Notes: generated by a model not told the origin, from the sequence alone. 64,000 nt of DNA from Pseudomonas neustonica (GCF_003797945.1 NZ_RKKU01000009.1:1-64000), one strand, 5' to 3'. Shown: positions 26,862-36,590, counted from the first letter of the stretch. Program-made: numbers and translations.

Positions 26862-27119
26862 ATGGCAAAGGTCGTAATTTACAGTAGCAACTACTGCCCC
26901 TTTTGCATGCGCGCCAAGCGGTTACTCGACAGCAAGCAGGTCGAGTACAAAGAGATCAACGTCGATGGCTTGCCTGCCGTGCGCGCAGAAATGACGCGCC
27001 TGGCCGGTGGCCGAACGTCGGTGCCACAGATTTGGGTCGGTAACACCTACATTGGTGGCTGTGACGAACTCTTTGTCTGCGAGCGCTCTGGACAACTGAA
27101 CAGCCTGCTGGCAGGGTAA
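26862..27119 (+). CDS. grxC: Glutaredoxin GrxC
   Basis: This 85-residue glutaredoxin has the dithiol site CPFC (C12, C15), the cis-proline segment TSVPQIWVG and the glutathione-contact IGGCDEL. It reduces protein disulfides and mixed glutathione disulfides in the cytoplasm. It starts one base after the rhodanese stop; secB follows 58 bp later with its own AAGGA site. Confidence 0.96.
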   Translation: MAKVVIYSSNYCPFCMRAKRLLDSKQVEYKEINVDGLPAVRAEMTRLAGGRTSVPQIWVGNTYIGGCDELFVCERSGQLNSLLAG

Positions 27120-27177
27120 TCAGCCGATTTAACCAACGCTTTAAACCACACTAACGAGCACTTCATAAGGACCGAAC

Positions 27178-27666
27178 ATGGCCGAAGAAAACCAGAACAA
27201 TCAAGCCGCCAACGGTGCAGCCAGCCAGCCGCAATTCAGCCTGCAGCGCATCTATACCAAAGACATTTCCTTCGAGTCCCCGAAAGCGCCCAGCGTATTC
27301 CAGACCCAGTGGAACCCACAGGTTAATCTGGACCTGAACACGCGCCACACCGAGCTACAGGAAGGCATGTACGAAGTCGTGCTGACGCTGAATGCCACCG
27401 TCACTAATGGCGACAACGAAACCACCTTTATCGCCGAAGTGCAGCAGGCCGGTATTTTTGCCATCAATGGTCTGGACGAAGCGGCTCTGCGCCATACCCT
27501 TGGCGCCTTCTGCCCGAACATTCTGTTCCCCTACGCACGTGAGGCGATCGACAACCTGGTTCTGCGTGGCAGCTTCCCTCCGCTGATGCTGTCACCAGTC
27601 AACTTCGACGCACTCTACGCTCAGGCCGAGCAACGTCGCACCGAAGAAGCCGCTGGTACTGCCTGA
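27178..27666 (+). CDS. secB: Protein-export chaperone SecB
   Basis: This 162-residue protein matches SecB throughout: [20 protein letters not shown] at 20-39, then [19 protein letters not shown], and [18 protein letters not shown] near 110-130. The tetrameric chaperone holds preproteins unfolded and passes them to SecA. The N-terminal 19 residues are a Gln/Asn/Ala-rich tail. It is the last gene of rhodanese-grxC-secB, with a GC-rich hairpin after the stop. Confidence 0.97.
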   Translation: MAEENQNNQAANGAASQPQFSLQRIYTKDISFESPKAPSVFQTQWNPQVNLDLNTRHTELQEGMYEVVLTLNATVTNGDNETTFIAEVQQAGIFAINGLDEAALRHTLGAFCPNILFPYAREAIDNLVLRGSFPPLMLSPVNFDALYAQAEQRRTEEAAGTA

Positions 27667-27689
27667 TTCTTTTGGAGACAGCGACAATA

Positions 27690-27716
27690 GTGGCGCCCCT
27701 TCGTCGGGCGCGCCAC
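27690..27716 (+). terminator. Possible secB terminator hairpin
   Basis: GTGGCGC (27690-27696) and GCGCCAC (27710-27716) form a seven-pair GC stem 23 bp after secB. The following bases (ACCGTTTATC) give only a weak T run, so termination is uncertain. Confidence 0.4.
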
Positions 27717-27842
27717 ACCGTTTATCCCCCGCTTGCAACCGTCCGCAACCACCACTGCGCTGAAACCGACTTTAGCCTTGTGCGCCATGCAGCGCATGCT
27801 CTAAGGTAAGCAACCGCAAATTTGCAGAAGACGGAATATCGC

Positions 27843-28352
27843 ATGACCCTGCCGGCCTCCCGCCCCCTTTACCTGCTTGCCTTCATTGCCTGTGTGTTGC
27901 TGATGGGCGCCGCCCTGTACCTGGAACACATAGTAGGCCTCGAACCCTGCCCGCTCTGCATAGTGCAACGCGTTGCCGTGATCCTGATCGCGCTGACTTG
28001 CCTTGCTGCAGTGCTGCACAACCCCAAGCCGAACAACGAAAAGCGCACCACTGCCCGCTGCTACGGCGCACTAGTGACCCTGATCAGCGTGTTTGGCGGG
28101 GCCATTGCGTCACGCCAAATATGGCTGCAGCATCAGCCTGCCGACGAGCTTCCTGCGTGCCTACCAAGCCTGGACTACATGCTGGACGTGCTACCGTTCC
28201 AGGAAATGCTCAGCCTGGTCTTCAGCGGGACCGCAGAGTGCGCCGAAGTAAGCTGGACCTTTCTTGGTCTGAGTATTGCCGAGGGCACACTGATTGCCTT
28301 TGTCTGTTTCGCAGTGTTCGGCCTGATGCAACTGGTGCGCAGGGTCGACTAA
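27843..28352 (+). CDS. dsbB: Disulfide bond formation protein DsbB (DsbH-like)
   Basis: This 169-residue four-helix membrane protein re-oxidises DsbA with quinone. It has the N-terminal pair C36xxC39 in EPCPLC and the periplasmic pair C106/C133. Helices lie at about 9-28, 41-60, 72-90 and 138-162. ATG 27843 is chosen; the frame extends seven codons more. It lies next to a DUF3833 gene and algQ. In P. aeruginosa, dsbH is likewise next to algQ but is followed by hemY, which here lies 19 kb away. Confidence 0.92.
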   Translation: MTLPASRPLYLLAFIACVLLMGAALYLEHIVGLEPCPLCIVQRVAVILIALTCLAAVLHNPKPNNEKRTTARCYGALVTLISVFGGAIASRQIWLQHQPADELPACLPSLDYMLDVLPFQEMLSLVFSGTAECAEVSWTFLGLSIAEGTLIAFVCFAVFGLMQLVRRVD

Positions 28353-28372
28353 TCCTGACTGGAGTCTTGTCG

Positions 28373-28894
28373 ATGAAAAAACTGTTAACGGTACTGCTCT
28401 GCTGCGTTCTGGCCAGCTGCGCCAGCCCCGATGTTGAGCAATACGCGGCGGAGAAACCAGCACTCTCGCTGCAGGACTACCTCAATGGCGACCTGCAGGC
28501 CTGGGGCATGTTCCAGGACCGCAGCGGTGAGGTGATCAAGCGCTTTCACGTCAAGATGACAGGCACCTGGGAAGGCGACACCGGCACACTGGATGAACGC
28601 TTCACTTACTCCGACGGCACTACCGAGCGCCGGGTCTGGACCCTGACCCGGCAACCCGATGGCAACTGGCAGGGCACCGCGGACGATGTAGAGGGCGTTG
28701 CGCAAGGCACGCTGGCAGGCAATGCGTTCCACTGGCGCTATACCCTGCGCCTGCCGGTCGGTGGCCGTACCTGGCTGGTCGACCTGGATGACCGCATGTA
28801 TCTGGTGGATGACAACGTCATGCTCAACCGCGCCGTGATGAGCAAATGGGGCTTCACCCTTGGCAGTATCACGCTGAGCTTTTATAAACCTTGA
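28373..28894 (+). CDS. DUF3833 domain lipoprotein
   Basis: This 173-residue protein has a lipoprotein signal with LASC (C16) and a single DUF3833 domain. The stretch DYLNGDLQAWGMFQDRSGEV and FHVKMTGTWEGDTGTLDE are its hallmarks. The rest is a lipocalin-like run of beta strands. Its function is not known; an outer-membrane or periplasmic role is suggested by the signal. GGAGTC precedes the start. It follows dsbB by 20 bp. Confidence 0.88.
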   Translation: MKKLLTVLLCCVLASCASPDVEQYAAEKPALSLQDYLNGDLQAWGMFQDRSGEVIKRFHVKMTGTWEGDTGTLDERFTYSDGTTERRVWTLTRQPDGNWQGTADDVEGVAQGTLAGNAFHWRYTLRLPVGGRTWLVDLDDRMYLVDDNVMLNRAVMSKWGFTLGSITLSFYKP

Positions 28895-28986
28895 AGCGCA
28901 GCTGTCGAGTGGCCTATTCTGTAGCGACAACGAAAGAACATATACCCATATAGTCGGTCCGCCGGCACAGCTTGACGAGGTGGAAC

Positions 28987-29460
28987 ATGCTGGACAGTTG
29001 CAGAAACTCCCAGGAACGCTGGGGCGGTGTTCACCAGTTGATCGACCGCTGGCTCGCAGAGCGCAAACAGCTCATTCTGCACTACACCAACTTGCGCAAG
29101 CGCGAGGCACCAAAGAACGCCCCGGACAATGAACTGGCGGCCTTTTGCGATGCGCTCGTCGACTACCTGTCAGCCGGCCATTTTGAAATTTATGAACAGC
29201 TGATGCGCGAAGCGGAAGATTTCAAAGACCAGCGAGGCATTGAACTGGCCCACCAGGTTTATCCGCGCATCGAAACCACGACCCGTGAAGCGGTCACCTT
29301 CAACGACACTTATGGCCAGCCCGACTGCGGCGTCGATGAAGACACCATGCAGACTCGCCTGCAACACCTCGGAGGCTTGCTGCATGAGCGCTTCGAGCTG
29401 GAAGATTGCCTGATTGAAGTACTGCATACCGCTCACAAAGACATGCTCAGCACCGTCTGA
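28987..29460 (+). CDS. algQ: Anti-sigma-70 regulator AlgQ (Rsd family)
   Basis: This 157-residue Rsd/AlgQ protein binds the housekeeping sigma factor and favours alternative sigmas. In pseudomonads it affects alginate and siderophore genes. The helical bundle motifs include ERWGGVHQLIDRWLAERKQL and FCDALVDYLSAGHFEIYEQL. ATG 28987 has GAGGTGG upstream, and the longer frame is ruled out by lack of similarity. It is followed 10 bp later by algP, the conserved algQ-algP pairing. Confidence 0.95.
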   Translation: MLDSCRNSQERWGGVHQLIDRWLAERKQLILHYTNLRKREAPKNAPDNELAAFCDALVDYLSAGHFEIYEQLMREAEDFKDQRGIELAHQVYPRIETTTREAVTFNDTYGQPDCGVDEDTMQTRLQHLGGLLHERFELEDCLIEVLHTAHKDMLSTV

Positions 29461-29470
29461 CCCACAGGAA

Positions 29471-30034
29471 ATGCCAGTGACCAGCACCGATAAAAGCACC
29501 ACCACCGCCAAGCAAGACGACAAGGTTTCCAATCCTCTCAACCTGCTGCAAACCTTGACCAGAACGCTCAACGAACACTTGGCGGATGCGTGCAACCAGG
29601 CCGAGCAGGACGCACAGAAAGCCTTGGCCAAGCTGCAGCGCCAGCAAGAAAAGCTGGATCTCAAGCTCAGCCAGACCAAGCAGAAACTCAGCGCGCGGGA
29701 AGCCGAGCAGCCAGAGAAACCAGCGAACAAAACACGCAAGAAGCTGGCCGAACTGGAGTCAGCCAAGGTCGAGCTACATGAAGCCCGACTGAGAGCCGAA
29801 AGCTATATCAAGCAGTTGAGCAGCGATGTACGCCAGACCCTGCGCCTTGCCAAAGGCCTCGAGCGCATCGACACTCAGGTTGGCCAGGCACTGGAAAAGC
29901 GCGACAACCCAAAACCTGCAGCCAAGCCTCGTACACGACGCCCCGCTGCGCCGCGCAACAACAATAACGCCAAGTCATCACGCGCGCGCAAACCCAGACC
30001 CGCAGCCAAGCCCACTACGCCGCAGTCGAACTAA
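29471..30034 (+). CDS. algP: AlgP-like histone H1-type protein with a short basic tail
   Basis: This 187-residue protein has an N-terminal helical coiled coil (about 20-135, Q/K/E/L-rich, with LNLLQTLTRTLNEHLADACN near the start) and a Lys/Ala/Pro/Arg-rich C-tail (about 145-187, KPAAKPRTRRPAAP and KPRPAAKP). Position next to algQ and the N-terminal pattern support AlgP, a DNA-binding alginate regulator. The P. aeruginosa protein has dozens of KPAA repeats; here only a few degenerate units remain. Its stop overlaps the end of the opposite-strand gene by 20 bp. Confidence 0.82.
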   Translation: MPVTSTDKSTTTAKQDDKVSNPLNLLQTLTRTLNEHLADACNQAEQDAQKALAKLQRQQEKLDLKLSQTKQKLSAREAEQPEKPANKTRKKLAELESAKVELHEARLRAESYIKQLSSDVRQTLRLAKGLERIDTQVGQALEKRDNPKPAAKPRTRRPAAPRNNNNAKSSRARKPRPAAKPTTPQSN

Positions 30035-30509
30035 AGTCGGCGACAGCGGCTGCATACTGATCAAGCAATGCTTGCAGCCGCTCACCACTCTCTCCTCCGC
30101 CTTGCACCTGCGCCAGCACGCCAAGCTGCTCAACCAAGGGCAACCTGACAGGCACGGACAACTCCGCAAACAACGGCTCCAAACGCCGTAACTGTAACAA
30201 CTCAGCTTCCAGCTCAACCGCTTTCACCTGTTGATACAGCGACTGTGCCGACTCATCCTGCTTGAGCTTGCGCCGAACCAGTCGTAATGGCTTGATCACC
30301 TGGTCCTGCCAGGATTGCTGCTGCGCAAGCATTGGCAACATATCCTCGTGCGACACTCGCCGACCCTGGGTCCATAACCACGCGGACGCCAGCAACAGCA
30401 AAACGTCCAACCCACACTCATCCTGCAACGCCAGCAAGGTACTCATCACCCCTGGCTGCTGATAACAATCCAGCGCCCAGCCAATCAAACTATCGCGATC
30501 TTCACTCAT
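30015..30509 (-). CDS. TIGR02444 family protein
   Basis: This 164-residue protein is of a family found next to algP in pseudomonads. The first part LIGWALDCYQQPGVMSTLLALQDECGLDVLLLL is characteristic (broken here by helix turns), and the whole is alpha-helical and Leu/Gln-rich. There is no known catalytic motif; the function is unknown. It runs opposite to algP (20-bp tail overlap) and divergent from the ABC-F gene, whose start is 51 bp away. Confidence 0.8.
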   Translation of the reverse strand: MSEDRDSLIGWALDCYQQPGVMSTLLALQDECGLDVLLLLASAWLWTQGRRVSHEDMLPMLAQQQSWQDQVIKPLRLVRRKLKQDESAQSLYQQVKAVELEAELLQLRRLEPLFAELSVPVRLPLVEQLGVLAQVQGGGESGERLQALLDQYAAAVADFSSTAA

Positions 30510-30546
30510 TCTTGTATCCCCTGCTCACAGCACCTTAGCGCGCTGA

Positions 30547-30552
30547 TATACT
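30547..30552 (+). promoter_or_regulatory. -10 box immediately before the ABC-F start (leaderless candidate)
   Basis: TATACT ends eight bases before ATG 30561, which would put transcription start at or next to the A of ATG. There is no purine-rich ribosome site in CTCGCGCCCT between them. The -35 region is weak. Confidence 0.4.
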
Positions 30553-30560
30553 CGCGCCCT

Positions 30561-32471
30561 ATGATCACCATTGAATCCCTTACGTTACAGCGTGGCCCAT
30601 TGCGGCTGCTTGATGACGCCAGTCTTACCCTGCACTCAGGCCAGAAAGTTGGCCTATTGGGTACCAATGGCGCCGGTAAATCCAGCCTATTTGCACTGCT
30701 GCGCGGAGAGCTTGAGCCCGATGCTGGCAGTTGCAGCCTGCCCGCCGATTGGCGTATCGCCCATATGCGCCAGGAAATCGAAAATCTGGATCGCCTGGCT
30801 GTGGATTACGTGCTGGACGGCGACCTGCGCCTGCGCGACATTCAGCACCGCTTGCAACAGGCAGAAGCGCAACAGGCCGCCGAGCAACTAGGCAGCCTCT
30901 ATGGTGAACTGGAAAGTCACGATGGTTTTACCGCAGATAGCCGCGCACGTACATTGCTTGCTGGCTTGGGCTTCAGCAGCGAGCAATGCGACCGCCCGGT
31001 TGGTGACTTCTCCGGCGGCTGGCGTATGCGTCTCAACCTGGCGCAGGCCCTGATGCGGCCATCGGACCTGCTATTGCTGGATGAGCCCACCAACCACCTG
31101 GATCTGGACGCCATACTCTGGCTGGAAGACTGGCTACGCAGCTATCCGGGCACGCTGTTACTCATATCCCACGACCGCGACTTTCTCGATGCAGTGGTCG
31201 AGCATATCGTGCACGTTGAAGGCCAGAAACTGAACCTTTATCGTGGTGGCTACAGCCAGTTTGAACGCACTCGCGCCGAACGCCTGGCACAGCAACAGTC
31301 AGCGTTCGAGAAGCAGCAAGCGCAACGCGAACACATGCAAGCCTATATCGCGCGCTTTCGCGCTCAAGCCACCAAAGCCAGACAGGCGCAGAGCCGCCTC
31401 AAGGCGCTGGAACGCATGGAAGAACTCGGACCAGCGCATATTGATTCGCCGTTCTCCTTCAGTTTTCGCGAAGCGACCAACCAATCCACACCCTTGCTGG
31501 ACCTGGACAAGGGTCAACTGGGGTATACCGGCAACAGCATACTCGCCAACGTCAAATTGCAGCTCGCGCCTGGCGCCCGTATCGGGCTGCTCGGCCCCAA
31601 CGGCGCAGGCAAATCCACGCTGATCAAGTCACTGACCGGCGATCTGCCGTTAATTGGTGGCGAACTGAAAACCGGCGAGCACCTGGCTATCGGCTACTTT
31701 GCCCAGCATCAACTCGACAGCCTTGACCCTGACGCCAGCCCGCTGCTGCATTTGGCGCGACTGGCGCCGGATGAGCGCGAACAGACATTGCGCAACTTTT
31801 TGGGTGGCTTTGCCTTTCAGGGCGACCGCATTGATCAGGCGGTCGAGCACTTCTCGGGTGGCGAGAAAGCGCGTTTGGCGCTGGCTCTTATCGCATGGCA
31901 AAAACCCAACCTGTTGCTGCTCGACGAACCAACCAACCACCTCGACATGGAAATGCGTCACGCCCTGACCATTGCCCTGCAAGCCTTTGAAGGCGCCATG
32001 CTGCTGGTATCCCACGACCGCGCACTGATTCGTGACACCACTGATGAGCTTTGGCTGGTTGCCGACGGCAAGGTTGATACCTACAACGATGACCTGGACA
32101 GCTATACCCGCTGGCTGGCGCAGTTCCGCCAACAACAAGCCGCTGCCGCACAACCCGAGTCCAACAGCGCACCCAAGGTAGATGCCAAGGCCCAGCGGCG
32201 TGCCGCAGCAGAGCACCGGCAGCGCCTGGCGCCGCTGAAGAAGGCTGCTGACAAACTGGAGCAGCAACTGGCTGGCGCCAACGAGGAACACACACAGATA
32301 GAAACCGAACTCGGTGACCCCAGCGTATACGAGGCCAGCAACAAGGACCTCCTGAAACAACTGCTGGCCAGACAGGCCAGCTGCCAGCAACGTATTGCCG
32401 AGCTGGAGGAGGCCTGGCTGCAGGCGCATGAGGAACTCGACGAATTACAGGCTGCCCTGGCAGACGAGTAA
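30561..32471 (+). CDS. yheS: ABC-F family ATPase (YheS-like)
   Basis: This 636-residue soluble protein has two ABC domains. The Walker A motifs are GTNGAGKS (about 34-41) and GPNGAGKS (about 345), the signatures are DFSGGWRMRL and HFSGGEKARL, and both Walker B motifs end in LLLDEPTNHLD. The linker (about 235-290) is charged and helical (the P-site tRNA interaction motif), and a coiled coil forms the end (about 545-636). ABC-F proteins act on ribosomes to relieve stalling, with no transport. It is divergent from the TIGR02444 gene; yaiI follows 18 bp later. Confidence 0.94.
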   Translation: MITIESLTLQRGPLRLLDDASLTLHSGQKVGLLGTNGAGKSSLFALLRGELEPDAGSCSLPADWRIAHMRQEIENLDRLAVDYVLDGDLRLRDIQHRLQQAEAQQAAEQLGSLYGELESHDGFTADSRARTLLAGLGFSSEQCDRPVGDFSGGWRMRLNLAQALMRPSDLLLLDEPTNHLDLDAILWLEDWLRSYPGTLLLISHDRDFLDAVVEHIVHVEGQKLNLYRGGYSQFERTRAERLAQQQSAFEKQQAQREHMQAYIARFRAQATKARQAQSRLKALERMEELGPAHIDSPFSFSFREATNQSTPLLDLDKGQLGYTGNSILANVKLQLAPGARIGLLGPNGAGKSTLIKSLTGDLPLIGGELKTGEHLAIGYFAQHQLDSLDPDASPLLHLARLAPDEREQTLRNFLGGFAFQGDRIDQAVEHFSGGEKARLALALIAWQKPNLLLLDEPTNHLDMEMRHALTIALQAFEGAMLLVSHDRALIRDTTDELWLVADGKVDTYNDDLDSYTRWLAQFRQQQAAAAQPESNSAPKVDAKAQRRAAAEHRQRLAPLKKAADKLEQQLAGANEEHTQIETELGDPSVYEASNKDLLKQLLARQASCQQRIAELEEAWLQAHEELDELQAALADE

Positions 32472-32489
32472 CCGCACAACGGAGCAAAC

Positions 32490-32939
32490 ATGATTCTCTG
32501 GATTGATGCCGACGCTTGCCCCAGACCGGTACGCGATGTTGCAGTAAAGGCGGCGCGCCGCAAGCAGATCGAGCTGGTCTTGGTCGCCAACAGTGCCCAG
32601 CAATTGCCGCCGGGGCCGGGCGTGCGCCAAGTAATTGTTTCCGCTGGCGCAGACGCGGCCGATCATTACATCATCGAGCAAGCGAGCCAGGGTGACCTGG
32701 TCATTACCGCCGACATACCACTGGCGGCTGGCCTGGTAGATCGCCACGTTACCGCGATCAACCCGCGCGGCCAGGTCTATGATAAAGCGAGCATCGGCGA
32801 CCGCTTGGCGATGCGCAACCTGATGGATGAGTTACGCGGCGCCGGCCTCGCCGGTCGCGGCGGACCAGCGCCCTACAGCGACAAAGACAAACAGGCGTTT
32901 GCCAATTCACTTGACCGCCTGCTGTCGCGCGGCAACTAG
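32490..32939 (+). CDS. yaiI: YaiI/YqxD family protein (DUF188)
   Basis: This 149-residue protein starts [17 protein letters not shown], the DUF188 signature, and contains [20 protein letters not shown] and [20 protein letters not shown]. The fold is PIN-like with conserved acidic residues, so a nuclease activity has been suggested, but no function is established. It follows the ABC-F gene after 18 bp with GGAG upstream. Its stop overlaps the opposite chemoreceptor gene by four bases. Confidence 0.94.
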   Translation: MILWIDADACPRPVRDVAVKAARRKQIELVLVANSAQQLPPGPGVRQVIVSAGADAADHYIIEQASQGDLVITADIPLAAGLVDRHVTAINPRGQVYDKASIGDRLAMRNLMDELRGAGLAGRGGPAPYSDKDKQAFANSLDRLLSRGN

Positions 32940-34447
32940 CCGCGCTTGGTAGCAAACTGACGAACCTGGTCGTTTAACTGCCCTCGAACAGCCTCCAACT
33001 CACTTGCCAGACGCGCCAACTCGACGGCCTGATCGGCATTGGCGGTAGCAATATCGCCAATGCCGTGCAGATGTTTAGCCACATCGTCACCTACGCTAGC
33101 TTGCTCCTGAGTAGCGGCCGCGATTGTAGTGTTGAGGTTTGCGATACTGGCGATTTCTGCCACGATTCCAGAGAGAATCTGTGCACTATTTTCAGTAACC
33201 GAAATACACCTTTCGACTGAATCCTGGCTGCGTTCCATCGCGCCGCGCGCCTGCTCTGAAGCACGCTGCAAGCGCGATATAAAATCCTGGATTTCGGCAG
33301 TTGAACGGGCAGTACGCTGCGACAAATTACGAACTTCATCAGCTACTACTGCAAACCCACGACCGTGCTCACCGGCACGCGCCGCTTCGATAGCTGCGTT
33401 CAATGCCAGCAGATTAGTCTGTTCGGCCACGCTCTTGATCACATCAACCACCTGATCAATATCGACCGCTAATTGTGCTGCGCCATCAACGGCAGTACCG
33501 GTAAGGCGAATATTTTCTTCCAGCGAGTTCACCTCCGCACGAATACCCTCCATCGCCCTGTACCCCTGCTGGGCGTGACCATCTGCACCCTCGGATGCTG
33601 CAGCTGCATCTGCCGCGTTACGCGCAACCTCGGCCGTCGCACGACCAAGCTCCTGCATCGCCTGGACCATGTATTGGGTTTCACTCTGCTGGCGCTCGGC
33701 ACTTTGGCGAACCGCGACGGACTTTCCCGTAACCGCCTGCCCCACTTCACCCAGCTGCTCCAGGCTATCACCCACGTCAGCGACCATTGCATCTAGCCCG
33801 CCAACAAATCGATTAAATGAGTCAACCATAGGGGTACGCATCGCTACGCGATAAGTTAGGTCTACTCTCTCGCCCTCGACCATCATCATCGCCGTGGCTC
33901 GCCCCATAGCCTCGCCCTCCAGCGCATCGCGATAGCCTAATTGCGCGAGATATATCAATACGGCCGCTTCAACCACGACATAACCTGCATGCACGAAAAC
34001 CAACCCGAAGGTCAATCCTGGCGCCAGCCATACCCCCTGCAATCGTGATTGCAAATAGAAAAACATGAGGTGATGGACTGCAATAACCAGCGTCGCGACC
34101 AGAATTGGCATCCAATCACGGTAATAGATAAGAAAAGCCAGTAGAACGAAAATGGAGAAATGCATCTCCATGGTGCCGCGGCTCTGATTAATATGCAGCG
34201 CCGCCATTACCATAAAGGCAGCCCCTATAGCACAGCGAAATAAGCGCCCACCTTTACCCAAAGCGTGCAGGCCATGCATAACCATCAGCGTGCCGCCACC
34301 AACAACTAGAGCCTGAGCCCAAGTCCCATACCAGGAGGCCAGTGCCAGGGAGGCGAGCATACATAGCCAGAGCACACCCAGCATGACACGGTCAGCTTGC
34401 AGGTAATGGGCATCAAGGCTCAGAGACTGGGGAACTGTTGGATTCAT
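32936..34447 (-). CDS. Methyl-accepting chemotaxis protein with six-TM sensor region
   Basis: This 503-residue chemoreceptor has an N-terminal membrane region with six predicted helices (about 20-40, 44-62, 68-86, 93-110, 113-133, 142-172) in place of the usual periplasmic ligand domain. The helices carry several histidines (for example MEMHFSIF and VHHLMFFY). The signalling tip is [20 protein letters not shown], followed by [21 protein letters not shown] 34447 is chosen; the TTG before it lacks support. It probably senses a membrane or energy-related cue. It overlaps the upstream DUF6436-like gene by 35 bp, which suggests coupled translation. Confidence 0.88.
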   Translation of the reverse strand: MNPTVPQSLSLDAHYLQADRVMLGVLWLCMLASLALASWYGTWAQALVVGGGTLMVMHGLHALGKGGRLFRCAIGAAFMVMAALHINQSRGTMEMHFSIFVLLAFLIYYRDWMPILVATLVIAVHHLMFFYLQSRLQGVWLAPGLTFGLVFVHAGYVVVEAAVLIYLAQLGYRDALEGEAMGRATAMMMVEGERVDLTYRVAMRTPMVDSFNRFVGGLDAMVADVGDSLEQLGEVGQAVTGKSVAVRQSAERQQSETQYMVQAMQELGRATAEVARNAADAAAASEGADGHAQQGYRAMEGIRAEVNSLEENIRLTGTAVDGAAQLAVDIDQVVDVIKSVAEQTNLLALNAAIEAARAGEHGRGFAVVADEVRNLSQRTARSTAEIQDFISRLQRASEQARGAMERSQDSVERCISVTENSAQILSGIVAEIASIANLNTTIAAATQEQASVGDDVAKHLHGIGDIATANADQAVELARLASELEAVRGQLNDQVRQFATKRG

Positions 34448-35021
34448 CAATAGCTATCTCACCGGGATCAAGGTCACACAAACAAGCCACCGCATCCTGG
34501 CGAGTAATTGCTACCTTGCGTCCGGCTAGCAGGGCTTGCACCACTGGCTCGACAAAACTGCTGTCAGTTGTACAGTGAGCTCCGTCACTGTAAGGCCCTA
34601 CATAGGCTAACTGTCCTTCAGCGTCCCAAATAGCAATTGCAGGGGCACCGGGCCAGTTCGCCCATAACTCAGGTATCGGCCAATAAGGCAGCACCTTGAG
34701 GCCGTCAGTCAAACCGTCGGTACTGCGCTGTCCGGAGCGCGCGAACTCTACCCCCTGCTGCGCAAAGCGCTGGGTCATCTCATCCACATAAGCTTCATGC
34801 CCTGCACTGCAGGGGCAGCCTGACTGCCACACGTGGACAACCTGAACATGCCCGGGAGCAAAAGGCGGGCTGACGGCTTCCCCCTGAAAAAAGGCCGGCC
34901 GCTCGAACGACTTCACGTAGCGCGCTTCGAACCACCAGTAAGCCCAGACAAGGACCGCGAGCCAGATCAATAGCAATAACAGGGTCAAACCCCGGCGAAG
35001 CCAGATACGCATCAACACCAT
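34413..35021 (-). CDS. Membrane-anchored thioredoxin-fold protein (DUF6436-like)
   Basis: The protein is about 202 residues from ATG 35021; ATG 35012 is equally possible and longer starts lack support. One helix near the N-terminus ([20 protein letters not shown]) is followed by a periplasmic thioredoxin-like domain with [20 protein letters not shown], an SGCPCS variant of the CxxC site, and a later [10 protein letters not shown] and CLCDLDPG. It may handle disulfides or be a redox partner; no family function is known to me. It overlaps the chemoreceptor start by 35 bp on the same strand, a pairing worth noting. Confidence 0.72.
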   Translation of the reverse strand: MVLMRIWLRRGLTLLLLLIWLAVLVWAYWWFEARYVKSFERPAFFQGEAVSPPFAPGHVQVVHVWQSGCPCSAGHEAYVDEMTQRFAQQGVEFARSGQRSTDGLTDGLKVLPYWPIPELWANWPGAPAIAIWDAEGQLAYVGPYSDGAHCTTDSSFVEPVVQALLAGRKVAITRQDAVACLCDLDPGEIAIDESNSSPVSEP

Positions 35022-35283
35022 CCAGACAAGGAAATAGCACTGCATTTTGCCACATACCAGCGGACCAATTGACTGATTGAGCGCAGCGAAAGCTGTGTGA
35101 ATCAGCATTAACCGCAGCGACTTGTGTCAACTGCTACTCATCTTCAGGCATAACAGCGCCCATTATCTTTGCCGCGCGCAGTACTTGGTTTAATTTTGCG
35201 GTCTACCGAGATGATCACTTTTGCTTTCATCTTCCGGCAGAGCGACCAACCCTCATTGATCTGTCGCCGCTATTTCAAGGAAG

Positions 35284-36567
35284 ATGACACAACGTCTTGG
35301 CAGCTCGCTGCCGAGCAGGGAAGCCGCAGTGTACATACTCACTACCCTCGACCTGACGACGCTGACTGTCACTCTGACACTGGTGACCCTCAGCATGACA
35401 CTATTGCTCGCACTGGCAGCCTGGCATGCAGGCACCGAGCAAGGGCTGCGACATTGGGCACTGGGTAACTGCGGCCTGATGCTGGGCCTGATGCTTAACG
35501 TCAACCAGGAGCACCTGCATCACAGCCTTTCCATTATTCTCGCCAATGGATTGATGACGGCCGGACTTGGCGTCATCTGGCTTGGCGTACGCGCCTTCAA
35601 AGGCCGCAGCCAGCCCGAATGGGGGCCCATCAGCGCCGCAGCACTGATCATGCTAGCACTCTGGGTTTGCCGCTTTCAGCTGGGCAGGCTGGATATCTGC
35701 TACGCCATCAGCTCGCTCGTGCTTGGCGGCTTTTTCCTGATGTGCGCCAAGGAGCTGCTGATACGTGCGGCCCAGCCGCTGCGCACAGCCTATTGGTTTA
35801 CCGGCAGCATAGCGCTGCTATTCGGTATTTGTTTGATTGGGCGCCCGCTCGCCGCACTCAGTGGCTTGCAGAGCGACCACCCGGCCTTGGACAACCCACT
35901 ACAAAACCTGACCCTGCTGGGCGCGATGCTGGCGCAGATAGGCATGGCCAGCGGGTTCATTCTGATGACCCATTACCGGACGGCCGAGGCGCTGCATAGA
36001 CTGTCCGAACGCGACGGCCTGACCAACGCGTTGAACCGCAGAAGCTTGCAAGAACAGGCAAAGGCGCTGCTGGAGATAATGGCTGAGCGCAAACAACCAG
36101 CAACCCTGATAATGGTCGATGCTGACCACTTCAAGCGCATCAACGATGAGTTTGGCCATCAAACAGGCGATGCCGTGCTTTGCCATCTGGTCTCGAGTAT
36201 CAGCCAGCATTTGCGCAGCGACGACCTGCTCGGGCGCTTTGGCGGCGAAGAGTTCACCTTGATATTGCCAGGCCTGAACACCGAGCGTGCAGCCCAGGTA
36301 GCCGAACGCATACGCCAAGGCTTATGCCGTCACCCTTGGGAGCAGGAAGGTCAACCCGTCTGGCTTAGCGCCAGCCTTGGAGTGGCCTGTTCGGAGCACC
36401 ATGGTTACGACTTCAGCATCTTGCTGGCCGCCGCCGATGCAGCGTTGTATCGCGCCAAGGCATTGGGCCGCAATCGCGTAGAGTTAGCGCCAGAGCCTGG
36501 CGCAGAGCTCGAAGAAAAAACAGCCTTACGCCTTCTGTCACAATTCCGTCATAATCTGGACGTATAA
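35284..36567 (+). CDS. Membrane diguanylate cyclase (GGDEF)
   Basis: This 427-residue protein has about six to seven N-terminal helices (about 22-45, 60-75, 80-98, 115-130, 138-155, 165-190, 210-230) and a GGDEF domain (about 245-410). The active site is GGEEF in GRFGGEEFTLIL, and the inhibitory I-site RSDD lies five residues before it. It should make cyclic-di-GMP and be product-inhibited. ATG 35284 has GGAAG very close upstream; a later GTG at 35332 is possible. It stands alone between the DUF6436 gene and hemB. Confidence 0.9.
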   Translation: MTQRLGSSLPSREAAVYILTTLDLTTLTVTLTLVTLSMTLLLALAAWHAGTEQGLRHWALGNCGLMLGLMLNVNQEHLHHSLSIILANGLMTAGLGVIWLGVRAFKGRSQPEWGPISAAALIMLALWVCRFQLGRLDICYAISSLVLGGFFLMCAKELLIRAAQPLRTAYWFTGSIALLFGICLIGRPLAALSGLQSDHPALDNPLQNLTLLGAMLAQIGMASGFILMTHYRTAEALHRLSERDGLTNALNRRSLQEQAKALLEIMAERKQPATLIMVDADHFKRINDEFGHQTGDAVLCHLVSSISQHLRSDDLLGRFGGEEFTLILPGLNTERAAQVAERIRQGLCRHPWEQEGQPVWLSASLGVACSEHHGYDFSILLAAADAALYRAKALGRNRVELAPEPGAELEEKTALRLLSQFRHNLDV

Positions 36568-36590
36568 ACGTCAACCAGATAGGTGCATAG

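Noticed and set aside
27998..28372. N-terminal extension of the DUF3833 frame by 125 codons
   Set aside because: It overlaps dsbB in another frame, while the lipoprotein signal and GGAG site fix the start at 28373.
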